Origin: JAJRVM01 sp963700515 | Lineage (GTDB): Bacteria; Planctomycetota; Planctomycetia; Pirellulales; Pirellulaceae | Reading direction: 5' to 3' | Length of the DNA: 64,000 nt | Assembly (NCBI GenBank): GCA_963700515.1 | Contig: CAVOXY010000006.1 | Location: 186,001 to 250,000, forward strand | In this document: in pieces, positions 41,021-50,840 of the stretch | Layout: each line of letters opens with the position of its first letter | How positions within the stretch are numbered: the stretch's first letter is position 1 | The notes under the pieces: generated by a model | The model's database searches: none | Told to the model about the DNA's origin: nothing | The model's input: the letters and a program-made list of their open reading frames with translations, nothing else | Translations under genes and position numbers: made by a program

Positions 41021-41110
41021 CTCCTGACCAAAATGATCGGGTGACAATATAAAAGCTGGCAGAGGAGAGGTTCTTGTCATCCGATATGTCTGTCCTCATT
41101 TGCCCCTTCC
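41021..41110 (-). repeat. Third copy of the repeat at 4488-4640
   Basis: Core TTCTTGTCATCCGATATG followed by TCTGTCCTCATTTGCCCC, preceded by GATCGGGTGACA. It aligns over about 85 bp with 4553-4640. It sits just after the nitrilase stop and before the next minus-strand gene. Confidence 0.65.
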
Positions 41111-41303
41111 AAGGTCTTCGACACCGTTGCCAGTTTGTTCGAAGTTTCTTGATGGGTTGGGAGGCTCCCTCGCGATTCTCGGATAGTGGAGATTGAATTC
41201 CGAAATCGCGTTTTTGGGGGGAGTACGTTCGGTGCCATTGCCAAGAGGGCTCCATCTTGCTCTCCAGCCGTCGCAGCAATCCCCGCGGACGCGGGACCGC
41301 ACC

Positions 41304-41763
41304 CTAAAAGAAACGGGAACGCACTTCCGGCCGATGCAACAAGATCAGCGCCCAAATACCGAACGGGATACCGAACACGTAGCACGGCGAGCAACAGGGA
41401 ATCACCGAGATGATGGCCGCCGTCATGGCACCGCCATATCCCCGCAATCGGACGCATGCAAATGGAGCCGGCCGCAATCACCATCATCATGATCGCCCAT
41501 GCGACCAGGGCCACGACGCCGCCGGTCAACTGGCCCACCCCCTCCGGAGTCGATAGATCGAGTTCCGTGAAGCGATCGATCTGATACGGCATCGAGAGGG
41601 CCAGCAGGCCCAAGAACACCAGCGACAACACCAGCAGACAAATGGCCGGCGCGAGCAACGGGTTGCCGTCGGCGTAGACCTCCCCCGGCACCGACGGCGC
41701 GGCGTAAGGATTGGCTTCCGGCAGGTCCCGGAACGGATTGTCCTCGAATTGATTGCCACTCAT
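41304..41763 (-). CDS. Small membrane protein with four helices, unknown function (one frameshift)
   Basis: Begins MSGNQFEDNPFRDLPEANPY, a start common among small planctomycete membrane proteins. Helices: LLAPAICLLVLSLVFLGLLA, then GGVVALVAWAIMMMVIAAGS. After a one-base shift near 41455 the better frame reads RGYGGAMTAAIISVIPCC, PCYVFGIPFGIWALILL, and ends HRPEVRSRFF at a TAG (41306-41304). The raw frame runs on past this without helices. About 153 residues. No function assigned. Confidence 0.7.
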
Positions 41764-41831
41764 GCGGATCGCCCTTCGCCAGACCGGGTGGCGCGAATCA
41801 CTCAGCCGTTACATCATGCATCAACTCGCCG

Positions 41832-42392
41832 TCACTCTGCGAGCCTGGTCCCAAAAATCGCACTCAGAAAGCGGTACGTGTCGTCGGCAATGCCAGGTGC
41901 TGTACTCTCGCGGGGTCCGGCCACGTTGAGCACGCGGATGTTCTGCTGGCCAATCCACTGGCGCACCACGTCGACATCCGTGTCTTGCGATAAATCGACC
42001 ACCAGACACGGCTTGGCCAACCGCTGGGCAAGTCGGTGGGTTAACTTCGTCCCGCCTTGGAGGGGACCGCGGCAGAGAATCAAGGTGCCTGACGAATCGA
42101 GCACGTTCTGTCGGGTACGGACCCAGTACTTGGGGGAGCTGGTTTCCTGCAACTGATAGTGTTCGGCAATCCGTCCGTCTTCGGACAAACGCCCGCGCGG
42201 ACACCAGCCGCCATGGGCAATACCGAGCGAGATGGCGGCATCCAACGCACCGCGATCAACTCCCGTTTGTCCCCCGGACACGATGCGGTCGAGCCAACTA
42301 CCAGTCTCCGTCCGCGTCACATTCCGCCTCGTCGTTCGCTGATCCGGAAAAAGCCGGTCCGCTGCCATGCGTTCCGGAGAGCCCTCAGTCAT
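41832..42392 (-). CDS. Putative molybdenum-carrier / SLOG-like Rossmann protein
   Basis: Family block RIVSGGQTGVDRGALDAAIS followed by GIAHGGWCPRGR, then TLILCRGPLQGGTKLTHRLA and KPCLVVDLSQ. This is the family annotated as putative molybdenum carrier, related to the SLOG fold that binds nucleotides; the true ligand is uncertain. About 187 residues from the ATG at 42392, which overlaps the rsmH stop (ATGACTGA), suggesting coupling. A start at 42368 is also possible. Confidence 0.8.
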   Translation of the reverse strand: MTEGSPERMAADRLFPDQRTTRRNVTRTETGSWLDRIVSGGQTGVDRGALDAAISLGIAHGGWCPRGRLSEDGRIAEHYQLQETSSPKYWVRTRQNVLDSSGTLILCRGPLQGGTKLTHRLAQRLAKPCLVVDLSQDTDVDVVRQWIGQQNIRVLNVAGPRESTAPGIADDTYRFLSAIFGTRLAE

Positions 42393-43276
42393 CTGCCACG
42401 CGCTGTGCCACGCGCAGACGAGCACTACTGCTGCGTGGATTGCGATCCTGCTCCGCATCGTCAGCTCGAATCGGCCTGCGCGTCACCACATTCAAGCGCG
42501 GGTCCTCGCGAAACGCCGTCTTCACCGGCCGATCTTCCAGGGAATGGAAACTGATGATGGCCAGTCGCCCACCAGGCAACAAACAATCGGGCAGTCGCCG
42601 CAGCGCGATATCCAACGACTTGAGTTCCTGATTGACCGCGATGCGAAGCGCTTGAAAGGTGCGCGTGGCCGGGTCAATACGGTGGTTCTTCGATCGCGGC
42701 ACACACCTGCGCACCAGGTCCGCTAATTGGCGAGCTGTGTGAATTGGCTCCGTCCGTCGGCACTCGACGATCTGCCGCGCAATCCGCCGACTGTACCGCT
42801 CTTCCCCCAATTCGTAAATCACATTCGCCAGATGTTCGGCACTGAACCGAGCCAGCAACCGCCAGGCGGGCTCGCCGCTCTCCGGATCGAACCGCAGATC
42901 AAGCGGTCCCTCGGCCTCGTAACTGAATCCCCGTTGGCGATCCGCCAATTGGTCGCTCGAGAGCCCCAGATCTAACAGGATGCCATGGACCCGCCCGATC
43001 CCGGCGCTGTCGAGAACCTCGGGCAAGTCACAGTAGTTGGCCTGGGCGACACGGATCGGCAGCCCCACCAGTTCTTGCTCAGCGCGGGCCATGGCCTGCG
43101 GGTCGCGGTCGATGGCCAAGACGACTCCCTGCGGACCGACGCGTGCGGCCAGCAGACGCGTGTGACCGCCACCCCCGAGCGTCCCGTCCACGACAGATCT
43201 GGCCAGGCTGAGGCTGGAGCGCCGCCAAAACCTCGTCAGCCAAGACAGGAATATGGATCGAGGAGGAGTCGGCCAT
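42385..43276 (-). CDS. rsmH: 16S rRNA (cytosine-1402-N4)-methyltransferase (one frameshift)
   Basis: Methylates C1402 in the ribosomal P site. The start at 43276 gives MADSSSIHIPVLADEVLAAL. A one-base shift near 43200 leads to VVDGTLGGGGHTRLLA, the SAM-binding block. Then come LAIDRDPQAMARAE, ILLDLGLSSDQLADRQRGFS, RTFQALRIAVNQEL and LAIISFHSLEDRPVK. About 296 residues, normal. It follows mraZ by 400 bp, the usual dcw order, but no ftsL or murein synthesis genes follow here; a molybdenum-carrier-like gene overlaps its end instead. Confidence 0.92.
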
Positions 43277-43680
43277 GAGTACCCGCTGCGTGCACGCAAA
43301 AGAGAACGCCACAGACTACCAGGCCTCATTCTACACGCGCCAGCGCAACGCGGGCATAGCCGAGCCTGGCGTGCGACCCGGGGCGCGTCCATGCGCCCCG
43401 CGGGTGGGCCGAGCCAGCAGCAGGAGAATGCCAAATGACACTCCACTAGCTGCAGTTCGCAGCCGAAAACATCCCGTTTCCGTACTCGCGAAGACGACAC
43501 AGCCAATTGCTTGGCCGCTGGAAAGTCAGTCTGTGGCCGTGGACTGACCCTCCTGTCGTCGCGCCTGGCGAACTTCGGACGGACGTATCCTTCCTGATCT
43601 CAAGCGAAGAACCACTTGGCACGCTGCCACCGCTTCCTCGGTCTTCCGGTCATGCCAAAGCCGCTCCCTCTGCAACGTAA
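43277..43680. other. Gap of 404 bp between mraZ and rsmH
   Basis: In many bacteria these two genes touch. Here the gap carries no frame with family similarity on either strand. The minus-strand frame upstream of rsmH continues open for some way but is Arg/Cys-rich and looks non-coding. Confidence 0.4.
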
Positions 43681-44286
43681 CTACTCCCCCTCTGCCAGAC
43701 GCCCCGCCAGCAGAGAATCCACTGCCTCGAATTTCCCACCGTCGCAGACACCGGTACCCCTGGTGGCTGCTCCGCTGGCTGCCCAGAGCGTTAACGCGGC
43801 CGAGCCGGATGCGGCTGCTCCGAGTCGGCACGGCGCATTGAATTGCGGGCCCCCAAACGCGCTCTCAGCAATCTCGTCGTAAAATGGCTGCTTCTGGTTC
43901 AGATAGCCATCCCACCGCGCACGATCCCATATCTCCAGGTGATCGCGCACCCCCAACAATACAATTTCCTTGCTCTGCAACGATAGACTGGCCAGGTCGG
44001 CCGGAATCCGCAGTCGGCCCTGGCGATCCATCTCCACTCGTTGCGCCTGAGCGTAGAACAACCGACTGAAAGCGCGTATGTCTTGGGCCGTCGGCGAGCC
44101 TTGTCCGAGTTGATCCCCCAACTGCATGAAAGATTGCTCGGTGTACACCACTAGCGATCCATCCGTGCCGGGTGCCATGTACAGAACCGTGCAATTGGCA
44201 TGTCCTAACACGTCGCGAATGGGTTTGGGAAGTGCGAACCGGCACTTCTCATCCAGACTTCGCTGAAAGCTGCCAGTTAGCAACAT
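43681..44286 (-). CDS. mraZ: MraZ transcriptional regulator of the dcw cluster
   Basis: DNA-binding repressor with two SpoVT/AbrB-type domains. The start at 44286 gives MLLTGSFQRSLDEKCRFALP and then KPIRDVL. The second domain has AQRVEMDRQGRLRIPADLAS and KEIVLLGVRDHLEIWD. It has about 200 residues, compared with about 150 usually. The extra C-terminal 50 residues are Ala/Gly-rich and unlike the family, so they may be a lineage-specific tail. Direct TGGGN repeats upstream (44292-44348) fit autoregulation. Confidence 0.9.
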   Translation of the reverse strand: MLLTGSFQRSLDEKCRFALPKPIRDVLGHANCTVLYMAPGTDGSLVVYTEQSFMQLGDQLGQGSPTAQDIRAFSRLFYAQAQRVEMDRQGRLRIPADLASLSLQSKEIVLLGVRDHLEIWDRARWDGYLNQKQPFYDEIAESAFGGPQFNAPCRLGAAASGSAALTLWAASGAATRGTGVCDGGKFEAVDSLLAGRLAEGE

Positions 44287-44291
44287 ATGCG

Positions 44292-44354
44292 TCCCACTCG
44301 CTACCACTTAATCCCACTACCGCCCCAAGATACCCACTAGATCTCCCACGTCAA
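44292..44354 (-). promoter_or_regulatory. MraZ-box array overlapping the mraZ promoter
   Basis: Read toward mraZ, TGGGN-like pentamers start at 44348 (TGGGA), 44336 (TGGGT), 44327 (TGGGG), 44316 (TGGGA), 44306 (TGGTA) and 44296 (TGGGA). Spacings are 12, 9, 11, 10 and 10 bp. A promoter overlaps them: TTGACG (44354-44349), 16 bp, TATCTT (44332-44327). MraZ of Escherichia coli binds TGGGN direct repeats with 10-bp period, so this is probably the autoregulatory operator. Confidence 0.75.
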
Positions 44355-44456
44355 CATGATTTCCGCGCAGGGCAACAGGCAACAAGGCTGATGGCTTGAC
44401 CTAGGTGCATATGGCGTGAAGACTTCGAGCGATTAGCAGGTGTTCTGGGAATTTTT

Positions 44457-45625
44457 TCAGAGGGGCTTTTCGCCATTCGTCAGACTGCCTGAGACTCCCT
44501 CGTACAGCTCTTCATAACGGCGAACCATGCCGTCCAGAGAGAAATTCGCGGTCACACGCTGGCGGTTGTTCTTCCCTAGCTCAGCGGCCAACGCGGGCTG
44601 ACGGAGAATACTAAGTACCTTTTCTGTAAAGGCTTGCGAGTCGCCCACCGGTGCTGACTGATCCGGCGATAGGGGACCAAGCACTTCCAAAACTCCTTCC
44701 AGCCTGTGTGCATACCACCGGGCGTTCGCAGGCCATCGCCTCGAGCAGCACGTTGGGCATTCCTTCCCACCGCGAGGGGAGCACCAGCAGGTCACTGGCC
44801 CGCAGGATTTCCAGCACATGAGGCTGCCAGCCACAGAAATGCACGCGTGGGCCAAGGCCCAGGTGGGCCGCCGTACGTCGCAGCGCCGCCGCCTGCGGTC
44901 CGTCTCCCACAATCAGCAGGTCGTGTGCGGGCAGCGCAGCAAACCACTGTGGAGCCTGCTGCAGCAACTGGTCGATGCCTTTCTGCGGAGCCAAACGGGA
45001 AACACAGGTGATCGTGCGCCGCAACGGCGGCACCCCCAGCGTTGCCAACCGCACTGCCTCGCGCGCTCGACAAGCCTCCACATCAATCCCGTTGGGAATC
45101 ACCGCCAGCTGCGCGGCCGGTATTCTCATCCGGCAGCCCGCATAGTCCGCGACCCGCTGACTGACACAGACGACTCGCCCGGCCCGCTTCAAGACCGACC
45201 GTTCCAGAATCTGGCGGGTGCGCGATGGATCGGCCACGCGGATCCCGGCACACCACGTCTGACAACGAGCCAGGCGACGAACTGCCAGCCCAGTCACCAC
45301 GTTGGCGTGAAACAGCATCGACTGCACAATGTCCGGCGGCTGTGCGCTCCATGCGCGGACCAGTTGACTCACTGCCGCCGGAAATCGCCATTTCTGCGTG
45401 AATCCGAGGAACTGCAGCGGAATGCCCGCTGCTTCCAAGTAGTCCCACCAGAGCATCACGTGGGGCAGAGGGACGAGGTGCCAGCGAGTACACCGTCGGC
45501 TGAAAACGCTGTCGATCGATCTGCCGAGCGAGGTTCGCCAGGCAACGTTCGGCCCCGCCCACCTCCAACTCCGTGATGACCAGCGCCAGTTTCTTGGGTG
45601 ACGTCAGACATGAGCAGAGGATCAC
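44457..45625 (-). CDS. Family 4 glycosyltransferase (two frameshifts)
   Basis: GT-B fold glycosyltransferase. N-terminal block LALVITELEVGGAERCLANL; acceptor-side domain MLFHANVVTGLAVRRL; hinge and donor domain VIPNGIDVEACRAREA, CVSRLAPQKGIDQLL, LLIVGDGPQAAAL, VLPSRWEGMPNVLLEAMAC. The first part is joined to the second by a shift near 45480, and the tail (VGDSQAFTEKVLSILRQP to the stop at 44457) by a shift near 44715. About 388 residues. The start is uncertain; I use the GTG at 45625 just before CSCLTSPKKLALV. It probably builds a surface glycan. Confidence 0.8.
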
Positions 45626-45926
45626 GATTTCCAGACGGCTGCCACAGACAGCCGCCAGCCCTTGCACAGTTCGAAACGACTTGACACGCATCAGATCATC
45701 CCAGAATCCCCGCTTCCTTTTCAAGACGAGGTTCGCGGGCCCTGCAGCACCAGCAACCCAAGGACCGCATTCACCCTATCCACCCCATTCTTCGCCAAAA
45801 ACGGGGAGCCTCCCCTTTTTCTTGGAAGACTTGCGGTTCGTCGGTACGATCGGCCATAACAGGGCAGCATGGCTCAGGTCCGTCTGCCGAGGTGCGGAAA
45901 GTACTGTTGAGGAACTCAAGTCACCG

Positions 45927-46974
45927 ATGGCCGATCTCAGTCAATACGACTATGAATTGCCGCGTGAGTTGATCGCTCAGCACGCTCTGAGTTGCCGCAG
46001 CGACGCGCGACTGCTGGTTGTTTCGAGGCGGACTTCATCGCTCGACCACGTCCATGTACGGGACCTGCCGGAGCACTTACGTGCCGGGCGATTGCCTGGT
46101 TTTGAACGACACGCGAGTATTGGCAGCCCGTCTGCAGGGGTACCGCACGAGCACAGGAGGGCGGTGGTCGGGGCTCTTCGTTGCCTCCGACTCGGCGGGC
46201 CATTGGGAAGTGCTGAGCAGGACGCGGGGAAGACTTCGTGTGGGCGAGACGGTCATGTTGCAGGACCGCCATGCGGACGACGCATTCTGCTTGCGGTTTG
46301 TGGCGAACCTGGGGGAGGGACTGTGGGCCGTCCAATCGGACGACACCGGACCGCCGGTAGATGTTCTGCAGCGTGTGGGTCGCGTTCCTTTGCCACCGTA
46401 CATCCGCGGCGGCGAAATGGATGACGCGGACATCGAGCAGTATCAAACGGTGTTTGCTCGTCGAGCGGGTGCCATTGCCGCTCCCACGGCAGGACTACAC
46501 TTCACCGAGGAATTACTGGCTCAATTGAGGCAGTCGGGAATTCATCTTTGTCGCGTCACGCTGCACGTCGGCATCGGGACATTTCGCCCGATCGCGGTCG
46601 AACGTCTGGACGAGCATGAAATGCACTACGAATGGGGGGAGATCACGCAATCGGCGGTCGAGCGGTTGCAGGCCTGTCGCAGCGCCGGGGGGCGCATCGT
46701 GGCGGTCGGGACGACCTGTGTCCGCGTACTGGAGACGGCGGCACAGGGCGGGGAGCTACAAGCGTGGCAGGGGGAGACCAACCTCTTCATACGGCCTCCG
46801 TTCACATTTCGCGCCGTCGACGCGCTGATCACCAATTTCCATCTCCCCAAGAGCACGCTCCTGGTGCTCGTCCGCACATTCGGCGGGGATGACCTCCTGA
46901 AACGGGCTTACGAGGAGGCCATTGCGGAGAGATATCGATTCTTCAGTTACGGGGATGCGATGCTCATCCTGTGA
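45927..46974 (+). CDS. queA: S-adenosylmethionine:tRNA ribosyltransferase-isomerase (one frameshift)
   Basis: Transfers the ribosyl part of SAM to preQ1 in tRNA, in queuosine synthesis. It starts MADLSQYDYELPRELIAQHA. One G too many in the run at 46086-46088 breaks the frame; removing it gives HLRAGDCLVLNDTRVLAARL. Then come GRVPLPPYI, YQTVFARRAGAIAAPTAGLH, HVGIGTFRPI, HYEWGEI and ITNFHLPKSTLLVLVRTFGG. About 349 residues, normal. No other queuosine gene is nearby. Confidence 0.93.
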
Positions 46975-47255
46975 ACGACGGGAGAAACTCCGCAAAACTC
47001 ATCGCCCCTGCGTAGCTCAGATCGGTCTTGGCCATTATGCTGCGGTCGATCGCCGGGGGTCCGACCAGCACTGGCGGCTTGTTGTTTTAGTCGCGGGACA
47101 GGCTTCCAGCCTGTCATTTGGGAGAGCGGCGTTGAATGGGCACTGGAGACGGGCCGATCGTGACAGGCTGAAAGCCTGTCGCACGTGCTGATTTCAACTA
47201 AGACCAAGCCCCGCTGGGCAAGGCAGAAATTCGAAAACCGAACTAGGAAAGAGCG
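46975..47255. repeat. Paired hairpins of the GACAGGCT family (47097-47115 and 47162-47180)
   Basis: GACAGGCT-TCC-AGCCTGTC and GACAGGCT-GAA-AGCCTGTC are each perfect 8-bp palindromes with 3-nt loops, and the two together form a larger inverted pair (19 of 20 matching). The GCTTCCAGCCTGTC part is shared with 38341-38406. The rest of this gap holds no gene. Confidence 0.8.
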
Positions 47256-47876
47256 ATGGCTGGTGTGGCTGCCGAACGAGTGCTTGTTGTCCCCACGGAT
47301 TTGCTCCATCGACTCGGCTATTTCCAGGGTTTCATGCCGGGGGTCGAGGGGTACCTGGACACGCTCCTCAGCGGGCAGCACACGAGCTACCGTCCGCGTG
47401 GGGAAATGGAAATCGACCCCAGCTTCAAACAGCTCATCCCGTACGTCATTTTCTGTCACCGCGACGGCGACGGGCAGTTGTCCGTGTTTCGTTACACGCG
47501 AGGCAGCGGGCAAGGCGAGCAGCGTTTGCACCGTAAGCACAGTGTGGGAATTGGGGGCCACATCTCGTCGGACGACGCCGCCAGCATCGCGCCCTACGCG
47601 GAAGGAATGCGACGCGAACTCCAGGAGGAGGTGATCGTCAACACTCCCTACGTAGACCGGTGCGTGGGATTGATCAACGACGACGAGACCGAGGTGGGGA
47701 AAGTACATCTGGGGGTGGTACACATTTTCGACGTGCAGACGCCCGATGTACAGCCGCGTGAGCGGGAGATCATGGATGCCGGTTTTCGGCCGGTGGGCGA
47801 ACTGCTCGACGATCTCGACGGTTTCGAAAGCTGGTCGCGGATTTGTCTGGAAGCGTTGTTCCAGCACGATTCCTGA
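47256..47876 (+). CDS. Nudix-fold-like hydrolase of unknown substrate
   Basis: 206 residues, intact. A Nudix-like box is visible but expanded: GGHISSDD, then ten residues, then GMRRELQEEV. Flanking blocks are FKQLIPYVIFCHRDGDGQLS and HLGVVHIFDVQTPDV. Annotated relatives are sometimes called phosphoesterases. It could hydrolyse a nucleoside diphosphate derivative. It lies between queA and iscS on the same strand, and co-transcription with iscS (73 bp away) is possible. Confidence 0.65.
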   Translation: MAGVAAERVLVVPTDLLHRLGYFQGFMPGVEGYLDTLLSGQHTSYRPRGEMEIDPSFKQLIPYVIFCHRDGDGQLSVFRYTRGSGQGEQRLHRKHSVGIGGHISSDDAASIAPYAEGMRRELQEEVIVNTPYVDRCVGLINDDETEVGKVHLGVVHIFDVQTPDVQPREREIMDAGFRPVGELLDDLDGFESWSRICLEALFQHDS

Positions 47877-47948
47877 GGCGGCAGGCTACCTCAAGATGAA
47901 GTGCATCGCGATCCGTTAGCCTGCGCCACGGTAGAGACTGAGACGCGG

Positions 47949-49142
47949 ATGGTCCATACACCAGTCTATCTCGACAACCACGCCACGACACGTGTCGATC
48001 CGCGTGTGGTGGAGGCCATGCTCCCCTTCTTCACGCAACAGTATGGTAACGCCAGCAGCACAAGTCACTCGTTTGGCTGGCAATCTCAGCAAGCGGTGGA
48101 AGTGGCCCGCCAGGCGGTGGCCGAGACTCTCCACGCGGATCCGCGAGAAATCGTCTTTACCAGCGGTGCCACCGAGAGCAACAACCTGGTGATTCGAGGA
48201 GTCGCCGAGAAGCAGCGTCGAAGCGGCAGGCATATTGTCAGTTTGCAGACCGAGCACAAAGCGGTCCTCGATCCGCTATCCCGCCTGACTCGTCAAGGTT
48301 TCGAAGTCACCTGGCTGCCGGTCGAACCCCAAGGTGGAGATCAAGCCGGGCAGCGTCGATCCGCAGCGGGTGGCGGATGCGATTCGCGACGATACGCTGC
48401 TGGTGACGATCATGCTGGCCAATAACGAAATCGGCGTCCTCCAACCGTTGGCGGAGATCGGCGGCATTTGCCGTCAGCGGGGCGTGTTGTTGCACACGGA
48501 CGCCACGCAGGCCGTCGGCAGAATACCGGTCGACGTGCAGCAGCTCCAGGTCGACCTGCTGAGCTGCTCCGCTCACAAGCTGTACGGCCCAAAAGGAGTC
48601 GGAGCCCTGTACCTGCGGCGCGACGGTGGGCGAGTGCGGTTGGCAGGTCAAATTGTCGGCGGGGGACAGGAGCGCGGTCTCCGCAGTGGCACGCTCAACG
48701 TGCCGGGCATCGTCGGGATGGGGGCCGCAGTCCGATTGTGCTCCGCGGAGATGGCCGGTTGAAGCAGCACGGCTGGCCCAATTGCGAAATCGGCTGTTCG
48801 AAGGTCTCTGTCAGAGCGTTGGCCAAGTCACCCTGAACGGCCCGGCCCTGGCTGTTCCGCACCTGCGATTAGAGGGAAACTTAAACTGCAGCTTTGCACT
48901 GGTTGATGCGAGAAGCGATCATGATGCGCGCTCGAGATATCGCCGTATCCAGTGGCAGCGCTTGCACTTCGGCCAGTCCCGATCCCAGCCACGTGCTGCG
49001 AGCCTTGGGGCTCGACGCCGATCGCGTCCGAGGCAGCCTGCGGTTTGGCATCGGCCGATTCAATACGCCGCAGGAGATCGAGTTCACCATTGATACCTTG
49101 GCAGAAGCTGTCCACTCCCTGCGGCGGCTGGTCAGCCCCTGA
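47949..49142 (+). CDS. iscS: Cysteine desulfurase (three frameshifts)
   Basis: PLP enzyme that supplies sulfur for Fe-S clusters and tRNA thiolation. Starts MVHTPVYLDNHATTRVDPRV. Blocks: FTSGATESNNLVIRG, LQTEHKAVLDP, MLANNEIGVLQPL, LHTDATQAVGRI, PLP lysine in SCSAHKLYGPKGVGALYLRR, and active Cys in SSGSACTSASPDPSHVL. The frame breaks at 48327-48330, at 48757-48758 and near 48911. Dropping one C from CCCC restores VEPKVEIKPGSVDP, and dropping one G restores SAEMAVEAARLAQL. About 397 residues when repaired, normal for IscS/NifS. An iscA-like gene follows 184 bp later. Confidence 0.9.
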
Positions 49143-49326
49143 TACAATTCACGCAACACTCATAATGACAAACGGTTACGAGTTTTCCTCCAAAAACTAT
49201 CGACTGACGGTTTCCCCAACGCTGGAAATCGAGTATTTTAGACATAGCTGGTTGTAAAAAATCACACGGTTCACGCACAGAGCACACGCGTAGAGATGAT
49301 CTGCGACACAGACGGAGACAGTTTGC

Positions 49327-49660
49327 ATGGCAATCATTTTGACTGAAAAGGCGGCCGCCGAGATTCAACGTGTACGGGACGAGCAGAAGCTAGAGGGCGA
49401 CATGCTTGCTCCGCATCGGGGTGGCCGGTGGTGGTTGCAGCGGTTTCAGTTACACGATGGGCTTTGACAAATCTTTCGACGCGCAGGCCGACAGCAAGTA
49501 CAACATGCACGGCGTCGATGTCGTGGTGGACAAGAAGAGTTCTTTGTACCTCGATGGTGCGACCATCGATTGGTACGACGGCCTGGAGAAGCGCGGGTTC
49601 ACGTTTGACAACCCGAATGCGGTCAAGACCTGCGGCTGCGGCAGTTCCTTCCAGGCCTAA
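49327..49660 (+). CDS. iscA: Iron-sulfur cluster assembly accessory protein, IscA/ErpA type (one frameshift)
   Basis: A-type Fe-S carrier. Starts MAIILTEKAAAEIQRVRDEQ. One T too many at 49406-49407 breaks the frame; removing it gives DMLLRIGVAGGGCSGFSYTM. The three cluster-binding Cys residues are present in GGGCSGF and TCGCGSSF near the end. About 110 residues, the usual size. It follows iscS and probably receives clusters built with its sulfur. Confidence 0.92.
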
Positions 49661-49987
49661 TCGCACAACCTCCCGTTGAACGTAACGTGATGGGTCCGGC
49701 AACCGTCGGACCTATCGCGTTTCTTGATTCGAGCGTAACATGGCCTGCGTCGGGTTCCCGGCGTCGAAGGCCTGTCAGGGCCGCTTGGCAAGCCGTGGCG
49801 GTCAGCCATCACGACTGCCGGGGACGCCCGTCTTCACCTTTACTTCGACCGGGCGGCGTGTCATAACGGTTCATAGTTGGTCGACGCTTGCCTGGGCATC
49901 CGAGTGCGGCTTCGACGAAGTGCCGCGCGGACGGGACGTTTCGGTGCGTCGTTCTGCGGTGAAGCAACAGGAGGTCGCCGGGCGACG
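49661..49987. other. Gap between iscA and the cobL stub
   Basis: No gene recognised. A plus-strand open frame passes through it, but its residues are Arg/Ser/Gly-rich and only become family-like at the ATG at 49988. Confidence 0.4.
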
Positions 49988-50104
49988 ATGGGTAGTCGAG
50001 GCAACAAAGTTCACGTTCTCGGTATCGGTGACGACGCCCAGGAGGGTCCTACCACGGCGGGGTGCGCGCTGCTTCAGGCGGCCGAACTGATTATCGGATC
50101 GGAG
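49988..50104 (+). pseudogene. Precorrin-6Y methyltransferase (CobL/CbiE) N-terminal stub
   Basis: The 39 codons from the ATG at 49988 read NKVHVLGIGDDAQEG, then TTAGCALLQAAELIIGSE. This is the typical start of the SAM-binding tetrapyrrole methylase domain of CbiE/CobL. The family needs 200 to 420 residues. Here the frame ends within 10 codons, where the ribosome binding site (GGAGGA) and GTG of bshB1 begin. So either a deletion of about 1 kb or a bad joint removed the rest. The match is short, so the call is moderate. Confidence 0.55.
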
Positions 50105-50111
50105 GACTCGT

Positions 50112-50840
50112 GTGAACGACTATCCGCAACTTGATGTCGTGGCCGTAGGCGCCCATCCTGATGACGTGGAGATCGCCTGCGGAGGTACCTTGGCCAAATT
50201 GGCTTCGCAAGGCTACCAGGTGGGAATCATTGACTTGACCGACGGCGAGCCGACCCCCAATTCGCCCGGCCCTGAAGTTCGACTTGCGGAAGCTCAGCAG
50301 GCGGCGCAGACGCTCGGCGTCGCCAAACGCATTGTCCTGGACCTTCCCAATCGGCGGCTCTTCGACTCCTTTGAAGCACGCGTGGCATTGGCCAAGGAGT
50401 TTCGCAAGTACCGGCCGCGGATTGTGATCGGCTTTGGCGGCAAGACCCCCATGGCATCCCCAGACCACTGGCAGGCGGTCCAAATCACCGATGGCGCCGT
50501 GTTCTATTCCCGACTCTCGAAGTGGGACGAGTACTTCGACGGCTTGCCCGTTCACCACGTCACCGCTCAACTCTATTTTCGACTGGCATTTGAGCCGGCC
50601 ACCATGGACGGATTCCACAGCCATTTCACCGTCGACATCAGCAGCACGCTGGAGACCAAACTCAACGCCATCCACTGTTACCAGACCCAGTTCCCACCGG
50701 CGAAGTCCTACGTGTTCGAACGCATCCGCGGCGCCGCCCTGCTGGCTGGTTCGGCAGCTGGCTTCACTGCCGGCGAGACGTTCGTCGGCACCCGACCGCT
50801 GGGCACGCAAGACCTCGTGCAGTTCGTACTGGGGGGCTAG
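50112..50840 (+). CDS. bshB1: Bacillithiol biosynthesis deacetylase-like (PIG-L/LmbE family) protein
   Basis: Zinc deacetylase that would remove the acetyl group of GlcNAc-malate to make bacillithiol. 242 residues, intact. AVGAHPDDVEIACGGTLAKL holds the metal ligands HPDD. Then come GIIDLTDGEPTPNSPGPEVR, RIVLDLPNRRLFDS, and ASPDHWQAVQITDGAVFY with its ligand His. The length and the DLTDGE..P..G....R pattern are those of BshB1, although a different N-acetyl sugar substrate cannot be excluded. It starts at the GTG at 50112 with GGAGGA 5 bp upstream. Confidence 0.88.
   Translation: MNDYPQLDVVAVGAHPDDVEIACGGTLAKLASQGYQVGIIDLTDGEPTPNSPGPEVRLAEAQQAAQTLGVAKRIVLDLPNRRLFDSFEARVALAKEFRKYRPRIVIGFGGKTPMASPDHWQAVQITDGAVFYSRLSKWDEYFDGLPVHHVTAQLYFRLAFEPATMDGFHSHFTVDISSTLETKLNAIHCYQTQFPPAKSYVFERIRGAALLAGSAAGFTAGETFVGTRPLGTQDLVQFVLGG

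Noticed and set aside
42385..43506. Longer version of rsmH starting at 43506
   Set aside because: The first 100 codons of that frame have no family similarity; the true start in another frame (43276) begins with the conserved HIPVLADEVL block.
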